The position numbers and the translations under genes were made by a program. From an uncultured Roseibium sp. (GTDB taxonomy: Bacteria; Pseudomonadota; Alphaproteobacteria; Rhizobiales; Stappiaceae), in NCBI RefSeq assembly GCF_947496995.1, contig NZ_CANMFD010000001.1, positions 492,692 to 556,691 of the forward strand: a stretch of 64,000 nucleotides of DNA, read 5' to 3'. Positions 1 to 10,318 of this stretch are shown piece by piece; within the stretch, counting starts at the first letter, position 1, and each line of letters begins with the position of its first letter. Under the pieces are notes generated by a model. It saw only the letters and a program-made list of their open reading frames with translations. It was not told where the DNA came from and ran no database searches.

Positions 1-109
1 ACTAGCCACCCGCGTCTCGCCGGCTGAATGCCATCGATTTTTCGTGCCGTCCTTGTTAGGTTAATCCCGCGTCCCAGGCCCATGAATGGTGACGGGGAGG
101 AGACATGAC

Positions 110-493
110 ATGGCAGAACACGGAACATTTTACTGGAATGAGCTGATGACCCGCGACACGCGGAAAGCCAGGGAGTTCTATGGCAACACCCTGGGATGGG
201 CATTCTCTGAAATGCCGATGGAGGAGGATTTCTATATTCTCGCCAACCTGGGCGAAAGGCCGGTCGCCGGCATCTTCCCGATGAGCGGGCCGCAGTTCGA
301 AGGCGTACCGGAACACTGGATGTCCTATATCGCCGTAGACAATATCGATGAACGCCTGGAACTGGCAGCCGCCCATGGCGGCGAGGTCATCCGGCCGCCT
401 TTCGATGTGCCCGGCATCGGCCGGATCGCCATCCTCAAGGATTCCGGCGGCGCCGTTCAGGGATGGATGACTCCGGTCGACGTGGCGCAATAG
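110..493 (+). CDS. VOC (glyoxalase/bleomycin resistance-fold) family protein
   Basis: A 127-residue single-domain protein of the vicinal oxygen chelate fold. It opens with an EHGTFYWNELMTRD stretch, then the 'AREFYGNTLGW' helix-strand typical of the first beta-alpha-beta module. It ends in 'ILKDSGGAVQGWM', which matches the family's 'DPDGA.f.l' strand. I chose the ATG at 110 because GGGGAGG at 94-100 sits 9 bases upstream; the in-frame ATG at 86 has no such site. Substrate and metal are unknown, since such single VOC domains act as lyases, dioxygenases or binding proteins. It stands alone, with about 95 bases to the next minus-strand small gene. Fold assignment is secure; function is open. 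Confidence 0.85.
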   Translation: MAEHGTFYWNELMTRDTRKAREFYGNTLGWAFSEMPMEEDFYILANLGERPVAGIFPMSGPQFEGVPEHWMSYIAVDNIDERLELAAAHGGEVIRPPFDVPGIGRIAILKDSGGAVQGWMTPVDVAQ

Positions 494-556
494 TCCAATC
501 CGCTTTCAGATCTTTCCTTGTGAAGGCGGAATGGATTGCCGGTCTTCAAGTGCAGA

Positions 557-586
557 ACATCCCGCGTTCACGCGAACGCAGGATGT
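557..586. repeat. Hairpin repeat, copy 1 of GAACGCAG family
   Basis: A 13-pair stem with one mismatch and the 4-base loop ACGC; its right arm contains GAACGCAGGAT. Two related hairpins with the same right-arm core lie at 3073-3104 and 7976-7995. It lies between the convergent ends of the VOC gene and the small gene at 588-680, so it could terminate either transcript, but no T-run follows. Confidence 0.55.
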
Positions 587-587
587 A

Positions 588-680
588 TCAGTAGATAAGG
601 CCCGAACAGGCTGAAACATAGTAGATCAGTCCGAGCGCAATCGCCGGAAGGCTTGCCGAGTAGGCAAGTGTGGTGAACAT
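588..680 (-). CDS. 30-residue hydrophobic small membrane protein
   Basis: A very short gene: ATG at 680, stop TGA at 588-590. AAAGGAG lies 7 bases upstream of the ATG, the best ribosome site in the vicinity. The peptide starts MFTTLAYSASLPAIALGL and ends in SACSGLIY. About 20 central residues are hydrophobic and would form one membrane helix. No known family is recognised. Support comes from the strong Shine-Dalgarno site and the membrane-like composition; there is no homology evidence. It is followed on its own strand by the 557-586 hairpin, which could end its transcript. Confidence 0.45.
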   Translation of the reverse strand: MFTTLAYSASLPAIALGLIYYVSACSGLIY

Positions 681-1021
681 CTCAAGCTCCTTTGCAATAC
701 GACAGTCGGGGAAACGGAGCCGCGGAGGTCGATTGAACCCCCGGATGGCCTCTGGAAGACATTGTGAAATGTCCGCTTCCGTAAAACTCCCCCTGCCGCA
801 ATGCAATATGGGAACCGCAGTGGCGGAGTTCCAGAGTCTGGAGCCGGTCTTCTCTTAAAATTGAACGTTCGACGGCGGACAAAGGTTCTGACGGCATGCG
901 TGGGGCATCGGTCGATATATGCCGCGCCGGGCAAGCGCCGTTAAACGCTGCCGGCAGACGGTCTTTCGCCAGCCATGGTCTGGAAAATCTATCGGTAACG
1001 AGTTCCGAACGGACCGGCGGC
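681..1021. other. Intergenic region without a recognisable gene
   Basis: 341 bases between the small membrane gene and the lapA-like gene. Short open frames exist on both strands, but none has a ribosome site or a recognisable product. It presumably carries the promoter of the 588-680 gene. I see no repeat or RNA structure I can name. Confidence 0.5.
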
Positions 1022-1387
1022 TCAGGCCGCTGAACGATTATCCGGTCCAGTCAGGCCCTTCACGCCGGAAACCGGCTGTACGGAGGGCGCCATCTCGCGA
1101 AGCTGGTCGGCTTCCTTGTGCCACTTTTCGGCTTCGCGGCGTTTGACGCGCGCTTCCTTGCGCCAGCGACCCTGTTTGGCCCAGGCGCCCAGCCCGCCGA
1201 CGATCACGCCAATGCCAAGGCTGGCGAAAATCACCCAGAACAACGGAATGTCGGTCAGGGTCAGCCGGGGATCCGTGGGATCAAACGGGTTGAGCGACAG
1301 GGACACGGTGTGCCGGTTGGCAACCGAAAGAGGAACCAGAACAACCGCGATTGCGAACAATATCACGTTCTTGACGAAACGGGTCAC
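1022..1387 (-). CDS. LapA-domain (DUF1049) inner-membrane protein
   Basis: 121 residues with two predicted membrane helices: roughly residues 7-23 (NVILFAIAVVLVPLSVA) and 48-69 (LFWVIFASLGIGVIVGGLGAW). A basic, charged cytoplasmic tail follows (KQGRWRKEARVKRREAEKW), predicted to be helical or coiled. This is the LapA/YciS layout, which in enterobacteria works with LapB in controlling LPS synthesis. In alphaproteobacteria the gene regularly follows ihfB, as here. It probably belongs to the rpsA-sppA-ihfB neighbourhood, 76 bases downstream of ihfB. The LPS role is inferred from the family only. Confidence 0.8.
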   Translation of the reverse strand: MTRFVKNVILFAIAVVLVPLSVANRHTVSLSLNPFDPTDPRLTLTDIPLFWVIFASLGIGVIVGGLGAWAKQGRWRKEARVKRREAEKWHKEADQLREMAPSVQPVSGVKGLTGPDNRSAA

Positions 1388-1463
1388 TGGGGTCTCCCGG
1401 GTGTTGTCATATCAAATTTCAAATTCGAACAGGGCATCGAAGCATCGCGCGCAATGTCTGCAA

Positions 1464-1763
1464 TCATTCGTCGCCGTGATCTACGCCACCGTTCAGCCGC
1501 AAGCGCATTTCCTTGCCGGTCTTGAAGAAGGGGACGAATTTCTCATCCACTTCCACCTTCTGACCGGTGCGGGGATTGCGACCGACACGTGCGGGCCGGT
1601 TCTTGACGCTGAATGCGCCGAACCCGCGCAACTCGACGCGGTCTCCCCGCATCAGGGCCTCGGTGACCTCATCCAAGATCGCGTTGACGATATTCTCAAC
1701 GTCCCGCTGATAGAGATGCGGATTCTGTTCGGCGATATGCTGAACAAGCTCAGATTTGATCAT
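1464..1763 (-). CDS. ihfB: Integration host factor subunit beta
   Basis: 99 residues, the usual length of an HU/IHF subunit. The N-terminus [18 protein letters not shown] gives the dimerisation helices. The DNA-bending beta-arm is intact, with VGRNPRTGQ containing the intercalating proline. The C-terminus [12 protein letters not shown] is characteristic of the beta subunit. It pairs with IhfA, encoded elsewhere, to bend DNA at promoters, origins and recombination sites. It lies directly after sppA (15 bases), the standard alphaproteobacterial order. Confidence 0.97.
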   Translation of the reverse strand: MIKSELVQHIAEQNPHLYQRDVENIVNAILDEVTEALMRGDRVELRGFGAFSVKNRPARVGRNPRTGQKVEVDEKFVPFFKTGKEMRLRLNGGVDHGDE

Positions 1764-1778
1764 GAAGAGCCCCCTCGC

Positions 1779-2765
1779 TTAACGTTTATTGTCTGCCGCG
1801 TCGGAAGCCTGCCAAACGGATACCAGTCCGTCAAGCGTAAGCCCCCGTGGAATCAGCCCCTTAGCGTCATTAATGGGATTCAGCAGGGCTGAACCGATCC
1901 CTTTTCCGAATTCTCGCGACACACGGGAGGAGAATGGAAGCTCCTCCAGATTTTCCCGCGTCGTCCAGGTGACGACCGGAAGATCCTCCGCGACGCCCTT
2001 TTCCGTTTCCAGCCAGGCGATGGCCTTGTCCTCGCCGCCGATGGCGTCGATGAGCTTTTCACCCAGCGCTTCATGACCGGTCAGGATACGTCCGTTTGCA
2101 AGGTCCCGTGCCTTGGCAGGCGCCAGTTTGCGGCGCTCGGCGACAAGGCCGACGAACCAGTCGTAGGAATCCATCACCAGTGTTTCCAGCATGGCGCGCG
2201 CTTCCGGTGTCGCCGGAGAATAGAAGTCCGGTTCCGCCTTGAGGGGCGCGCTCTTGACGGCATCCATCTCAATGCCGACCGTCTCCAGCAGCTTCTGGAC
2301 ATTGCCGAACTGGAACAGAACGCCGATCGAGCCGGTGATCGTGTTGTAGCGTGCGACGATATGGTCGGCTGCGATCGCGACCATGTAACCGGCGGATGTC
2401 CCGATCGTGCGGATTTCCGCAACCACCGGTTTTTTCTCCGCCAGTTCGCGCAGCGCCTGATACAGCGCTTCGCCGCCCGTCGTGCTGCCACCGGGAGAAT
2501 TGATCGAGACCACCACGCCCTTGACCGCTTCCGACTTGCCGATCTTCTCGATCATCTTGAGGGTCTTGCGGTCTTCGATAATGACCCCTTCGACCGCGAT
2601 CCGCGCGATATGGGCCTTGCGCTTGGAGAATTCGGCAACGCCCGAGACGTACAGCAGACCGCCGACAAGCACCGCGGCGATCACGATGAATGTCGCCACC
2701 CGCCAGAACGTCACTTTGCGTCTGAGGCGCCGTCTGTCTACGAGCGCGTCGATATCAACGGACAT
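1779..2765 (-). CDS. sppA: Signal peptide peptidase SppA (short, 36-kDa type)
   Basis: 328 residues. A basic N-terminus (RRRLRRK) precedes one membrane anchor (about residues 21-42, FIVIAAVLVGGLLYVSG), followed by a ClpP/crotonase-fold serine protease domain. SINSPGGS carries the oxyanion loop. GTSAGYM (about residue 123) has the nucleophilic serine. The lysine of VKSAPLK is the likely general base of the Ser-Lys dyad. Cleaved signal peptides in the inner membrane are the expected substrate. I use the ATG at 2765 with GGAG upstream; an in-frame TTG at 2786 would add seven residues. Confidence 0.93.
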   Translation of the reverse strand: MSVDIDALVDRRRLRRKVTFWRVATFIVIAAVLVGGLLYVSGVAEFSKRKAHIARIAVEGVIIEDRKTLKMIEKIGKSEAVKGVVVSINSPGGSTTGGEALYQALRELAEKKPVVAEIRTIGTSAGYMVAIAADHIVARYNTITGSIGVLFQFGNVQKLLETVGIEMDAVKSAPLKAEPDFYSPATPEARAMLETLVMDSYDWFVGLVAERRKLAPAKARDLANGRILTGHEALGEKLIDAIGGEDKAIAWLETEKGVAEDLPVVTWTTRENLEELPFSSRVSREFGKGIGSALLNPINDAKGLIPRGLTLDGLVSVWQASDAADNKR

Positions 2766-3209
2766 GAATGCGGTGTCTCCGGACAAATCGTATCAAAACC
2801 AGCAACCTAAATAGGGTGACCCTCACGGGAATTGCAATCGCCTTCTGAGATTTACATCAGTTTGCGGGTGTTTCAGGCAACTTTATGGAGAAAATTTGCA
2901 ATGGATCCGTGTGACCCCCTGTGTGCATCCGCAGCCATCAGGCCACAGCCGGCATCTTGGCCCCCTCAAAGGACAGGCAGGTGCGCATTGCAGGGACATC
3001 GGCCGGAGGGTGCGGTGAGCCGCCAGACTTGAAAAGACGAGTTGCCGCAATGGACTGACATCGGACGTGGAAAGTATCCTGCATTCCGTTGAACGCAGGA
3101 TACTCTTGTCCTTGCCGTCCGCGCTGCGGATTTTCGCAGCGCTGCGTCGGAAACGACGGCCTGACGGTTGCCGGTGGACCGAGCCCCGCAGTACCTGCGG
3201 GGCAGGTCG
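2766..3209. other. Intergenic region between sppA and the FKBP gene
   Basis: About 440 bases with no credible coding frame. The one clear structure is the hairpin at 3073-3104. The rest should include the promoter for sppA-ihfB. No riboswitch or small RNA is recognisable. Confidence 0.5.
3073..3104 (-). repeat. Hairpin repeat, copy 2; possible FKBP-gene terminator
   Basis: AGTATCCTGC...GCAGGATACT form ten perfect pairs. One mismatch and three further pairs follow, around the loop CGTT. The right arm shares GAACGCAGGAT with the hairpin at 557-586. It lies about 105 bases beyond the FKBP stop and is followed on the minus strand by TTTCC, so weak terminator activity is possible. The shared sequence suggests a dispersed genomic palindrome. 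Confidence 0.5.
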
Positions 3210-3638
3210 TCAGTTGATCGAGGTGAGCTGGATTTCGAAGGTCAGGTCCTTGCCGGCCAGCGGATGATTGGCGTCCAGAACGACTTCGTCTTCGGAAACT
3301 TCGACGACCGTGACGGTCATCATCTGGCCCGTTTCGGTCTGCGCCTGGAGCTGAAGTCCGACGGTGATCTCGACATTTTCCGGCATGTTCGCCCGCGGCA
3401 CCGCCTGGCGGGCATCCGGGTTCAGCGGTCCGTAGGCCTCGGCGGCCTCGACCTTCACGGTTTTCTCGTCGCCGACCTTCATTCCGGGAATGGCGCGCTC
3501 GAGGCCGGGAATGATCTGGCCGGTGCCGACCGTGAATTCCAGCGGGTCCCGGCCTTCGGAACTGTCGAAGACGGAGCCGTCATCCAGGGTGCCCTTGTAG
3601 TGAAGACGAACCGTATCGCCGCTCTTGGCTTCGCTCAT
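3210..3638 (-). CDS. FKBP-type peptidyl-prolyl cis-trans isomerase, SlyD/FkpB-like
   Basis: 142 residues starting MSEAKSGDTVRLHYKGTLDD. The FKBP core motifs are visible: GSVFDSSEGRDPLEFTVG and QIIPGLERAIPGMKVGDEKT, followed by an inserted 'insert-in-flap' chaperone module (EAYGPLNPDARQ...). The domain closes with DANHPLAGKDLTFEIQL. This is the SlyD/FkpB arrangement, but without the histidine-rich metal tail of E. coli SlyD. It probably catalyses cytoplasmic prolyl isomerisation and has chaperone activity. The frame runs open upstream to 3770, but the ATG at 3638 is the natural start. It sits between the sppA group and the rpsA terminator. Confidence 0.92.
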   Translation of the reverse strand: MSEAKSGDTVRLHYKGTLDDGSVFDSSEGRDPLEFTVGTGQIIPGLERAIPGMKVGDEKTVKVEAAEAYGPLNPDARQAVPRANMPENVEITVGLQLQAQTETGQMMTVTVVEVSEDEVVLDANHPLAGKDLTFEIQLTSIN

Positions 3639-3768
3639 GGTGCTTATCGCAATTCTGTCTGGGAGGTGAGTTTTGAGGCCGCATGCATCTGGCGGGTGCT
3701 CGTCGCAAGTCTTCAGCCTAACGGAGCATGATGAAATGTAAAGAGCGGGGCACAGGATGCCGGCCAAC

Positions 3769-3796
3769 AAAAAGCCCGGCGTTTCCGCCGGGCTTT
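3769..3796 (-). terminator. Rho-independent terminator of rpsA
   Basis: On the minus strand, AAAGCCCGGCG, loop GAAA, CGCCGGGCTTT, then TT: a perfect 11-pair GC-rich stem with a tetraloop and T-run. It lies 33 bases after the rpsA stop codon. Confidence 0.9.
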
Positions 3797-3828
3797 CGTG
3801 TTTTCCGAATTGTCGTAAATCGGAAATC

Positions 3829-5526
3829 TTAGTCGTCGGACTGCTGCTTCAGGGCAGCACCGAGGATGTCGCCAAGGGAGGCGCCGCTGTCGGAAGATCC
3901 GTACTGTGCGACGGCCTGCTTCTCTTCGGCGATTTCCAGCGCCTTGATGGACGCGGTCACCTTGCGGGTCTTCTTGTCGAACTGTGTGATGCGGGCGTCG
4001 AACTTGTCGCCAACGGAGTATTTCTCCGGACGCTGTTCTTCGCGATCGCGGGACAGATCGGCACGACGGACGAAGGCAGTCAGGTCGCTGTCTGCGATCT
4101 TGACTTCCAGACCGCTGTCCTTGACCTCGATGACCTCACAGGTGACGACGACATTCTTGCGAATTTCGCCGGCCGCACCGGATTCCATCGGATCGCCGGA
4201 GAGCTGCTTGATGCCGAGCGAGATACGCTCCTTGTCGACATCCACATCCAGAACGACGGCCTTGACCATGTCGCCCTTCTTGAACTCTTCGATGACCTGC
4301 TCGCCCGGACGGTTCCAGTCGAGATCGGACAGGTGAACCATGCCGTCCACGTCGCCTTCGAGGCCGATGAACAGGCCGAATTCGGTCTTGTTCTTGACTT
4401 CGCCTTCGACTTCCGTGTTGACCGGGAACTGCTCGGCAAACGCATCCCAAGGATTCTGCAGGGTCTGCTTGAGACCGAGCGAGATGCGGCGCTTGACCGG
4501 ATCGACTTCCAGGATGACAACTTCCACTTCCTGGGAGGTGGAAACGATCTTGCCCGGATGGACGTTCTTCTTGGTCCAGGACATTTCCGAAACGTGGATC
4601 AGGCCTTCGATGCCCGGCTCCAGCTCGACGAATGCGCCGTAGTCGGTGATGTTGGTCACGCGGCCGGTGAAACGTGTGTCGACCGGGTATTTGGCTTCGA
4701 TACCGTCCCACGGATCGGTTTCGAGCTGCTTCATGCCCAGGCTGATACGATGCGTTTCCTGGTTGACGCGGATGATCTGCACCTTGACCGTCTGGCCGAT
4801 GCTGAGAACTTCCGACGGATGGTTGATGCGGCGCCACGCGATGTCGGTGACGTGCAACAGTCCATCGATGCCGCCGAGGTCGACGAACGCACCGTAATCG
4901 GTGATGTTCTTGACCACACCTTCCACGGTGTGACCTTCCTCGAGGCTCTGGACCAGCTCCGAACGCTGTTCGGCACGGGTTTCTTCCAGAACGACACGGC
5001 GGGACACAACGATGTTGCCGCGACGCTTGTCCATTTTCAGGATCTGGAACGGCTGCGGGGTGTGCATCAGAGGCGTGACGTCGCGCACCGGACGGATATC
5101 GACCTGCGAACGCGGCAGGAAGGCCACGGCGCCGTCCAGATCGACGGTGAAGCCGCCCTTGACCTGGTTGAAGATCTGTCCGTTGACTTTTTCGTTTGCT
5201 TCGAAAGCGACTTCGAGACGAACCCAGCTTTCCTCGCGGCGTGCTTTTTCGCGCGACAGGACAGCTTCGCCAAGAGCGTTCTCGACGCGCTCCAGGTAAA
5301 CTTCAACTTCGTCGCCCACAGCCATTTCGCCGTCGCGGCCCTTGGCGCCGAATTCCTTCAGCGGCACACGGCCTTCAACTTTCAGGCCGACGTCGATGAC
5401 GGCCAGGTCTTTTTCGATGGCAACAACGGTGCCTTTGACCACGGCGCCTTCGTAAAGGTCATTGTGGACGAAGGACTCTTCGAGAAGAGCGGAAAAATCC
5501 TCGGTTGAGGGATTGTAATCAGACAT
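3829..5526 (-). CDS. rpsA: 30S ribosomal protein S1
   Basis: 565 residues carrying six S1 RNA-binding repeats, at about 25-90, 108-173, 194-262, 279-349, 366-436 and 453-522. Repeats 3 and 4 show the classic 'NITDYGAFVDLGGIDGLLHVTDI' type strand pattern. The N-terminal FSALLEESF segment is the part that docks on ribosomal protein S2. S1 unwinds and delivers mRNA to the 30S subunit. The ATG at 5526 has GGAGAA five bases upstream. cmk lies upstream on the same strand, as in most proteobacteria, and an intrinsic terminator follows. Confidence 0.98.
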   Translation of the reverse strand: MSDYNPSTEDFSALLEESFVHNDLYEGAVVKGTVVAIEKDLAVIDVGLKVEGRVPLKEFGAKGRDGEMAVGDEVEVYLERVENALGEAVLSREKARREESWVRLEVAFEANEKVNGQIFNQVKGGFTVDLDGAVAFLPRSQVDIRPVRDVTPLMHTPQPFQILKMDKRRGNIVVSRRVVLEETRAEQRSELVQSLEEGHTVEGVVKNITDYGAFVDLGGIDGLLHVTDIAWRRINHPSEVLSIGQTVKVQIIRVNQETHRISLGMKQLETDPWDGIEAKYPVDTRFTGRVTNITDYGAFVELEPGIEGLIHVSEMSWTKKNVHPGKIVSTSQEVEVVILEVDPVKRRISLGLKQTLQNPWDAFAEQFPVNTEVEGEVKNKTEFGLFIGLEGDVDGMVHLSDLDWNRPGEQVIEEFKKGDMVKAVVLDVDVDKERISLGIKQLSGDPMESGAAGEIRKNVVVTCEVIEVKDSGLEVKIADSDLTAFVRRADLSRDREEQRPEKYSVGDKFDARITQFDKKTRKVTASIKALEIAEEKQAVAQYGSSDSGASLGDILGAALKQQSDD

Positions 5527-5807
5527 TTATTCTCCTGGGCGCCTTCAGGCGCACCGCCGGCGGGTTGGTGTTGCACTCCGGACTGTCGATCTCCCGGGAT
5601 CGCGGTTTCCGCGTGATCCTTCCGCTTCATCAAGCGGGCCGGCGGGGCGGGAGACGGAAAATCCGGTCTCGTCACAGGCCGCCAAAACAGGCGCCCTGCC
5701 GATATTCCTTGGTCGTTCCTAAAGAACTTGTGGTCTCAAGACCGAATGCGTTCGCGATGCACAAACAGGGGCACACCAAGGGTGAGCCCCGTCCCGATCT
5801 GGCATCG

Positions 5808-7822
<2,015 letters not shown>

Positions 7823-7969
7823 CTATCATGTGGATGCAGCGCCGTCATCCATCCGAACGCTTGAAATTTGCCGCGCAACATGCAGAACAATGGGTGGAAT
7901 AAGGAATTTGTCTTGATTTGTCTTTGACAGGGGTCCGGCTTGACGCTATGGGGCGGCCCACAATTTCCG

Positions 7970-8006
7970 GAGCGTCTGCGCTCGACTGAACGCAGGCAGA
8001 ACGCTC
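7970..8006. repeat. Hairpin repeat, copy 3 of GAACGCAG family
   Basis: Core CTGCGCTC, loop GACT, GAACGCAG (7976-7995) with one mismatch. It is enclosed by GAGCGT/ACGCTC (7970-7975 and 8001-8006) with a five-base bulge. The right arm is identical over eight bases to the hairpins at 557-586 and 3073-3104. It lies in the 324-base region between the divergent aroA and TIGR02300 genes. That region otherwise shows no gene and must hold both promoters. Confidence 0.45.
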
Positions 8007-8101
8007 TATCACTTTTGAATGGATCAGCTTCCCGATGATCAATCGAGCCCGGTTGAACATCTGTTGATCTCGACAGCGACATAACGATGAGGGTGAGCAC
8101 A

Positions 8102-8494
8102 GTGGCAAAACCTGAACTTGGCACAAAGCGGCTGTGCCCGAGCTGCGGCGCGAAATACTACGATCTCAACCGGGATCCGATTACCTGTCCGAAATGCGGC
8201 ACGGTTTTTGAAACCGTGATGACCGCACGTGCCGCGAAAGCGGCGAAGGCGGCGGAAAAGCCCGAGGAAGAGGATGACGACGACGACGTGACGGCACCGG
8301 ACACCGTGCCGCTGGAAGAAGCTGACGCGGAAACCGAAGACACCGGCGAAGTTGTCCCGGATCTGGAAGACGCGGAAGTCGACGTCGATGACGATGACGC
8401 AACCGATGACGGCGTTTTCATCGACGATGAAGACGAGGACGAGGACGAAGTCCCGCCGATCCGGGTGGAAATCGACGAAGATCCGGACCGCTAA
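8102..8494 (+). CDS. TIGR02300-type zinc-ribbon, acidic-tail protein
   Basis: 130 residues from the GTG at 8102 (starting MAKPELGTKRLCPSCGAKYY). Two CxxC pairs, CPSCG and CPKCG, form a zinc ribbon at about residues 12-32. After an alanine/lysine linker the C-terminal two thirds is almost entirely Asp/Glu (EEEDDDDDV, DEDEDEDEVPP). The family is widespread in alphaproteobacteria and has no known function. The frame is open from an ATG at 8087, but that ATG lacks a ribosome site. The GTG has GGGTGAG upstream and begins exactly at the conserved KPELGTKR. Confidence 0.88.
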   Translation: MAKPELGTKRLCPSCGAKYYDLNRDPITCPKCGTVFETVMTARAAKAAKAAEKPEEEDDDDDVTAPDTVPLEEADAETEDTGEVVPDLEDAEVDVDDDDATDDGVFIDDEDEDEDEVPPIRVEIDEDPDR

Positions 8495-8504
8495 ATCCAT
8501 GTTC

Positions 8505-8526
8505 GGACAGGGATTTATCCCTGTCC
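8505..8526 (+). terminator. Hairpin after the TIGR02300 gene
   Basis: GGACAGGGA, loop TTTA, TCCCTGTCC: nine perfect pairs starting 11 bases after the stop. No T-run follows, so it may be an mRNA 3' stabiliser or a weak terminator. Confidence 0.55.
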
Positions 8527-8569
8527 GCGCAGTTACGGACGTGGCAGAAAAAATCATTCCATTTTCTGC

Positions 8570-8598
8570 TTGATCTTGCCTGGAGGTGTGACTATGTT
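8570..8598 (+). promoter_or_regulatory. Putative sigma-70 promoter of tRNA-Ala
   Basis: TTGATC at 8570-8575 and TATGTT at 8593-8598 with a 17-base spacer. Transcription would start about 40 bases before the mature tRNA. This is a match by eye to -35/-10 boxes only. Confidence 0.4.
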
Positions 8599-8645
8599 CC
8601 GCCTCCATCGACGCCGGAGACCAGATCCGGCGGTTTAGGAATAAA

Positions 8646-8721
8646 GGGGCCATAGCTCAGCTGGGAGAGCGCTTCGCTGGCAGCGAAGAGGTCAGGGGTT
8701 CGATTCCCCTTGGCTCCACCA
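8646..8721 (+). tRNA. tRNA-Ala (anticodon GGC)
   Basis: A 76-base cloverleaf. Acceptor GGGGCCA pairs with TGGCTCC (one G-U). The D arm is AGCTCAGCTGGGAGAGC. The anticodon stem CTTCG/CGAAG encloses the loop CTGGCAG, giving anticodon GGC. The T arm is AGGGGTTCGATTCCCCT. CCA is encoded (8719-8721). It decodes GCC/GCU. No integrase or attachment-site duplication is visible beside it. Confidence 0.97.
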
Positions 8722-8841
8722 TTCCACTCGTCGAGAGAATTTTCCTTTATATCAGACCGTTGTCATGAGCGCTTTTTCATATGCGCTCCTGGGCCGTGCG
8801 AATGGCGCGCTCGCTTTGAAGACAGTGCCTGTCTGTTTTGC

Positions 8842-10260
8842 TCAATTCTCGCTTTCACTCTCCGCCGACAGCTTGATCGGTATGGCGCTGGAGCGGATAT
8901 GCAGGTCGCGCTGGGGGAAGGGGATCTCGATGCCGTATTTCGTCAGCGCGGTTTCCAGCGCCCAGTTGTAGTCGGCGCTGACCTTCGCGGGCCGGCTCAC
9001 GGATTCAGGCTTCAGCCAGACCACCAGTTCGAAATCCAGGCTGCTTTCTCCGAACCCGACAAGCCAGACCTCCGGCGGTTTGACCCTGTCGCCTGTCAGC
9101 ATGTGCGGGACGGAGCTAGCGGCTTCCAGCGCGGCTTTTCGAACCAGCTCCTTGTCGGTGCCATAGGCAACGCCGAAGGGAATGCGGGTGCGTTTGAAAT
9201 TCTCGTGCAGCGTCCAGTTGGTGACCCGATTGTTGATGAATTCCGAGTTCGGGACCAGAATATCGACATTGTCGTTGGTGGTGACGCGCGTTGAGCGGAT
9301 GTTGATTTCGCGAACTTCCCCGGTCAGCCCGGATTCAAGCTCGACGAAGTCGCCGACCGTGATGCTGCGTTCAAACAGTATGATGATCCCGGCGACCAGG
9401 TTGCTGAAGATCGCCTGCAAGCCAAAGCCGATGCCGACACCGACGGCACCGGAAAAGACGGCAAACGCGGTCAGGTCGACGCCGATGGCATTCATCGCGA
9501 ACATGATCGCGGCGAAGAACATGGCAATCCGCACGGATTGACTGATCAGCGTTCTGACAGAAGGTGTCAGATCTCCCTGCTGGTTGACACGGGCCTGAAT
9601 GAAACGGCTGACCAGTGAAGCCACCCAGACGAGCAGGCCGAAAATGATGACGCCTTTGATGACCATGTAGACCGACAGGCGCGTCTCACCGAAACTGAGA
9701 GCTAAATTGTCGAGGATCGCGATGGTGGGGTTCAGCAGCCGCAGGATGTTGAGCGCCGCGATCAGCCAGGCAATCGTCGCGAATGTTCGCGACCAGAGCG
9801 GGTCGCGGACGAAGGCGGAAAACAACCGAATGAGAATCCAGGCCTGGAGCAGGCTGGCAACAAGCCGAACCAGGTCGTTCCCTGTTCCCAGCGAGCGAAA
9901 GACGGTGGCGCCGATCCACAGCAGCAAAGCCAGGATCGCCGGAAATATCAGTCTCTGAACGACCAGGAAGGCGTTTCGAAGAAAGGTCTTCGACTCGCCG
10001 GAGGTCGGCCACAGTCCGGCAACCATCTGCCTCGCCGGCCGGGCGGCCAGCCATGCGAGCGTTGCGCAACCGGCAATCAGGCCGACTTGGTAAAGACCCT
10101 GGTAGGACAGCAGCTGATCGGCCACATGCACGGTGGTATCGACGACGAACTCGACAATCGGCGAGAGGCCCGAAGTGACATCCTCGATGATCGCCTCGGC
10201 GGTTTCCGGTTGCGTGTCCGCCGGTGTTGAAACCTGCGCCGTAACGATAGGGCTAGCCAT
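8842..10260 (-). CDS. Small-conductance mechanosensitive channel (MscS family), large type
   Basis: 472 residues. Several extra N-terminal membrane helices precede the MscS core. The pore helix reads AVFSGAVGVGIGFGLQAIFSN, the glycine/alanine-rich TM3 of MscS. The beta domain follows (SITVGDFVELESGLTGEVREINIRST), then the alpha/beta vestibule. It should release solutes on hypo-osmotic shock. The C-terminus is acidic (ESESEN). It is transcribed apart from the ZntB-like gene downstream of its start (58 bases) and may share its transcript. Confidence 0.92.
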   Translation of the reverse strand: MASPIVTAQVSTPADTQPETAEAIIEDVTSGLSPIVEFVVDTTVHVADQLLSYQGLYQVGLIAGCATLAWLAARPARQMVAGLWPTSGESKTFLRNAFLVVQRLIFPAILALLLWIGATVFRSLGTGNDLVRLVASLLQAWILIRLFSAFVRDPLWSRTFATIAWLIAALNILRLLNPTIAILDNLALSFGETRLSVYMVIKGVIIFGLLVWVASLVSRFIQARVNQQGDLTPSVRTLISQSVRIAMFFAAIMFAMNAIGVDLTAFAVFSGAVGVGIGFGLQAIFSNLVAGIIILFERSITVGDFVELESGLTGEVREINIRSTRVTTNDNVDILVPNSEFINNRVTNWTLHENFKRTRIPFGVAYGTDKELVRKAALEAASSVPHMLTGDRVKPPEVWLVGFGESSLDFELVVWLKPESVSRPAKVSADYNWALETALTKYGIEIPFPQRDLHIRSSAIPIKLSAESESEN

Positions 10261-10318
10261 GGTCGATCCCCGTTTCTTCTGATTTTCAATGCCGCTTCAT
10301 CGATTGTGAGTTTACGCC

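Noticed and set aside
2832..3267. Small plus-strand frames between sppA and the FKBP gene
   Set aside because: No ribosome sites, no protein-like composition; the region is better explained as promoter plus hairpin.
3757..5508. Long plus-strand open frame (583 codons) opposite rpsA
   Set aside because: It is the antisense of the S1 gene. Its composition (D/H/F/R-rich repeats) mirrors S1 codons, and there is no ribosome site or recognisable product.
8646..8721. Genomic island anchored at tRNA-Ala
   Set aside because: No integrase, no duplicated tRNA 3' end and no change in composition beside it.
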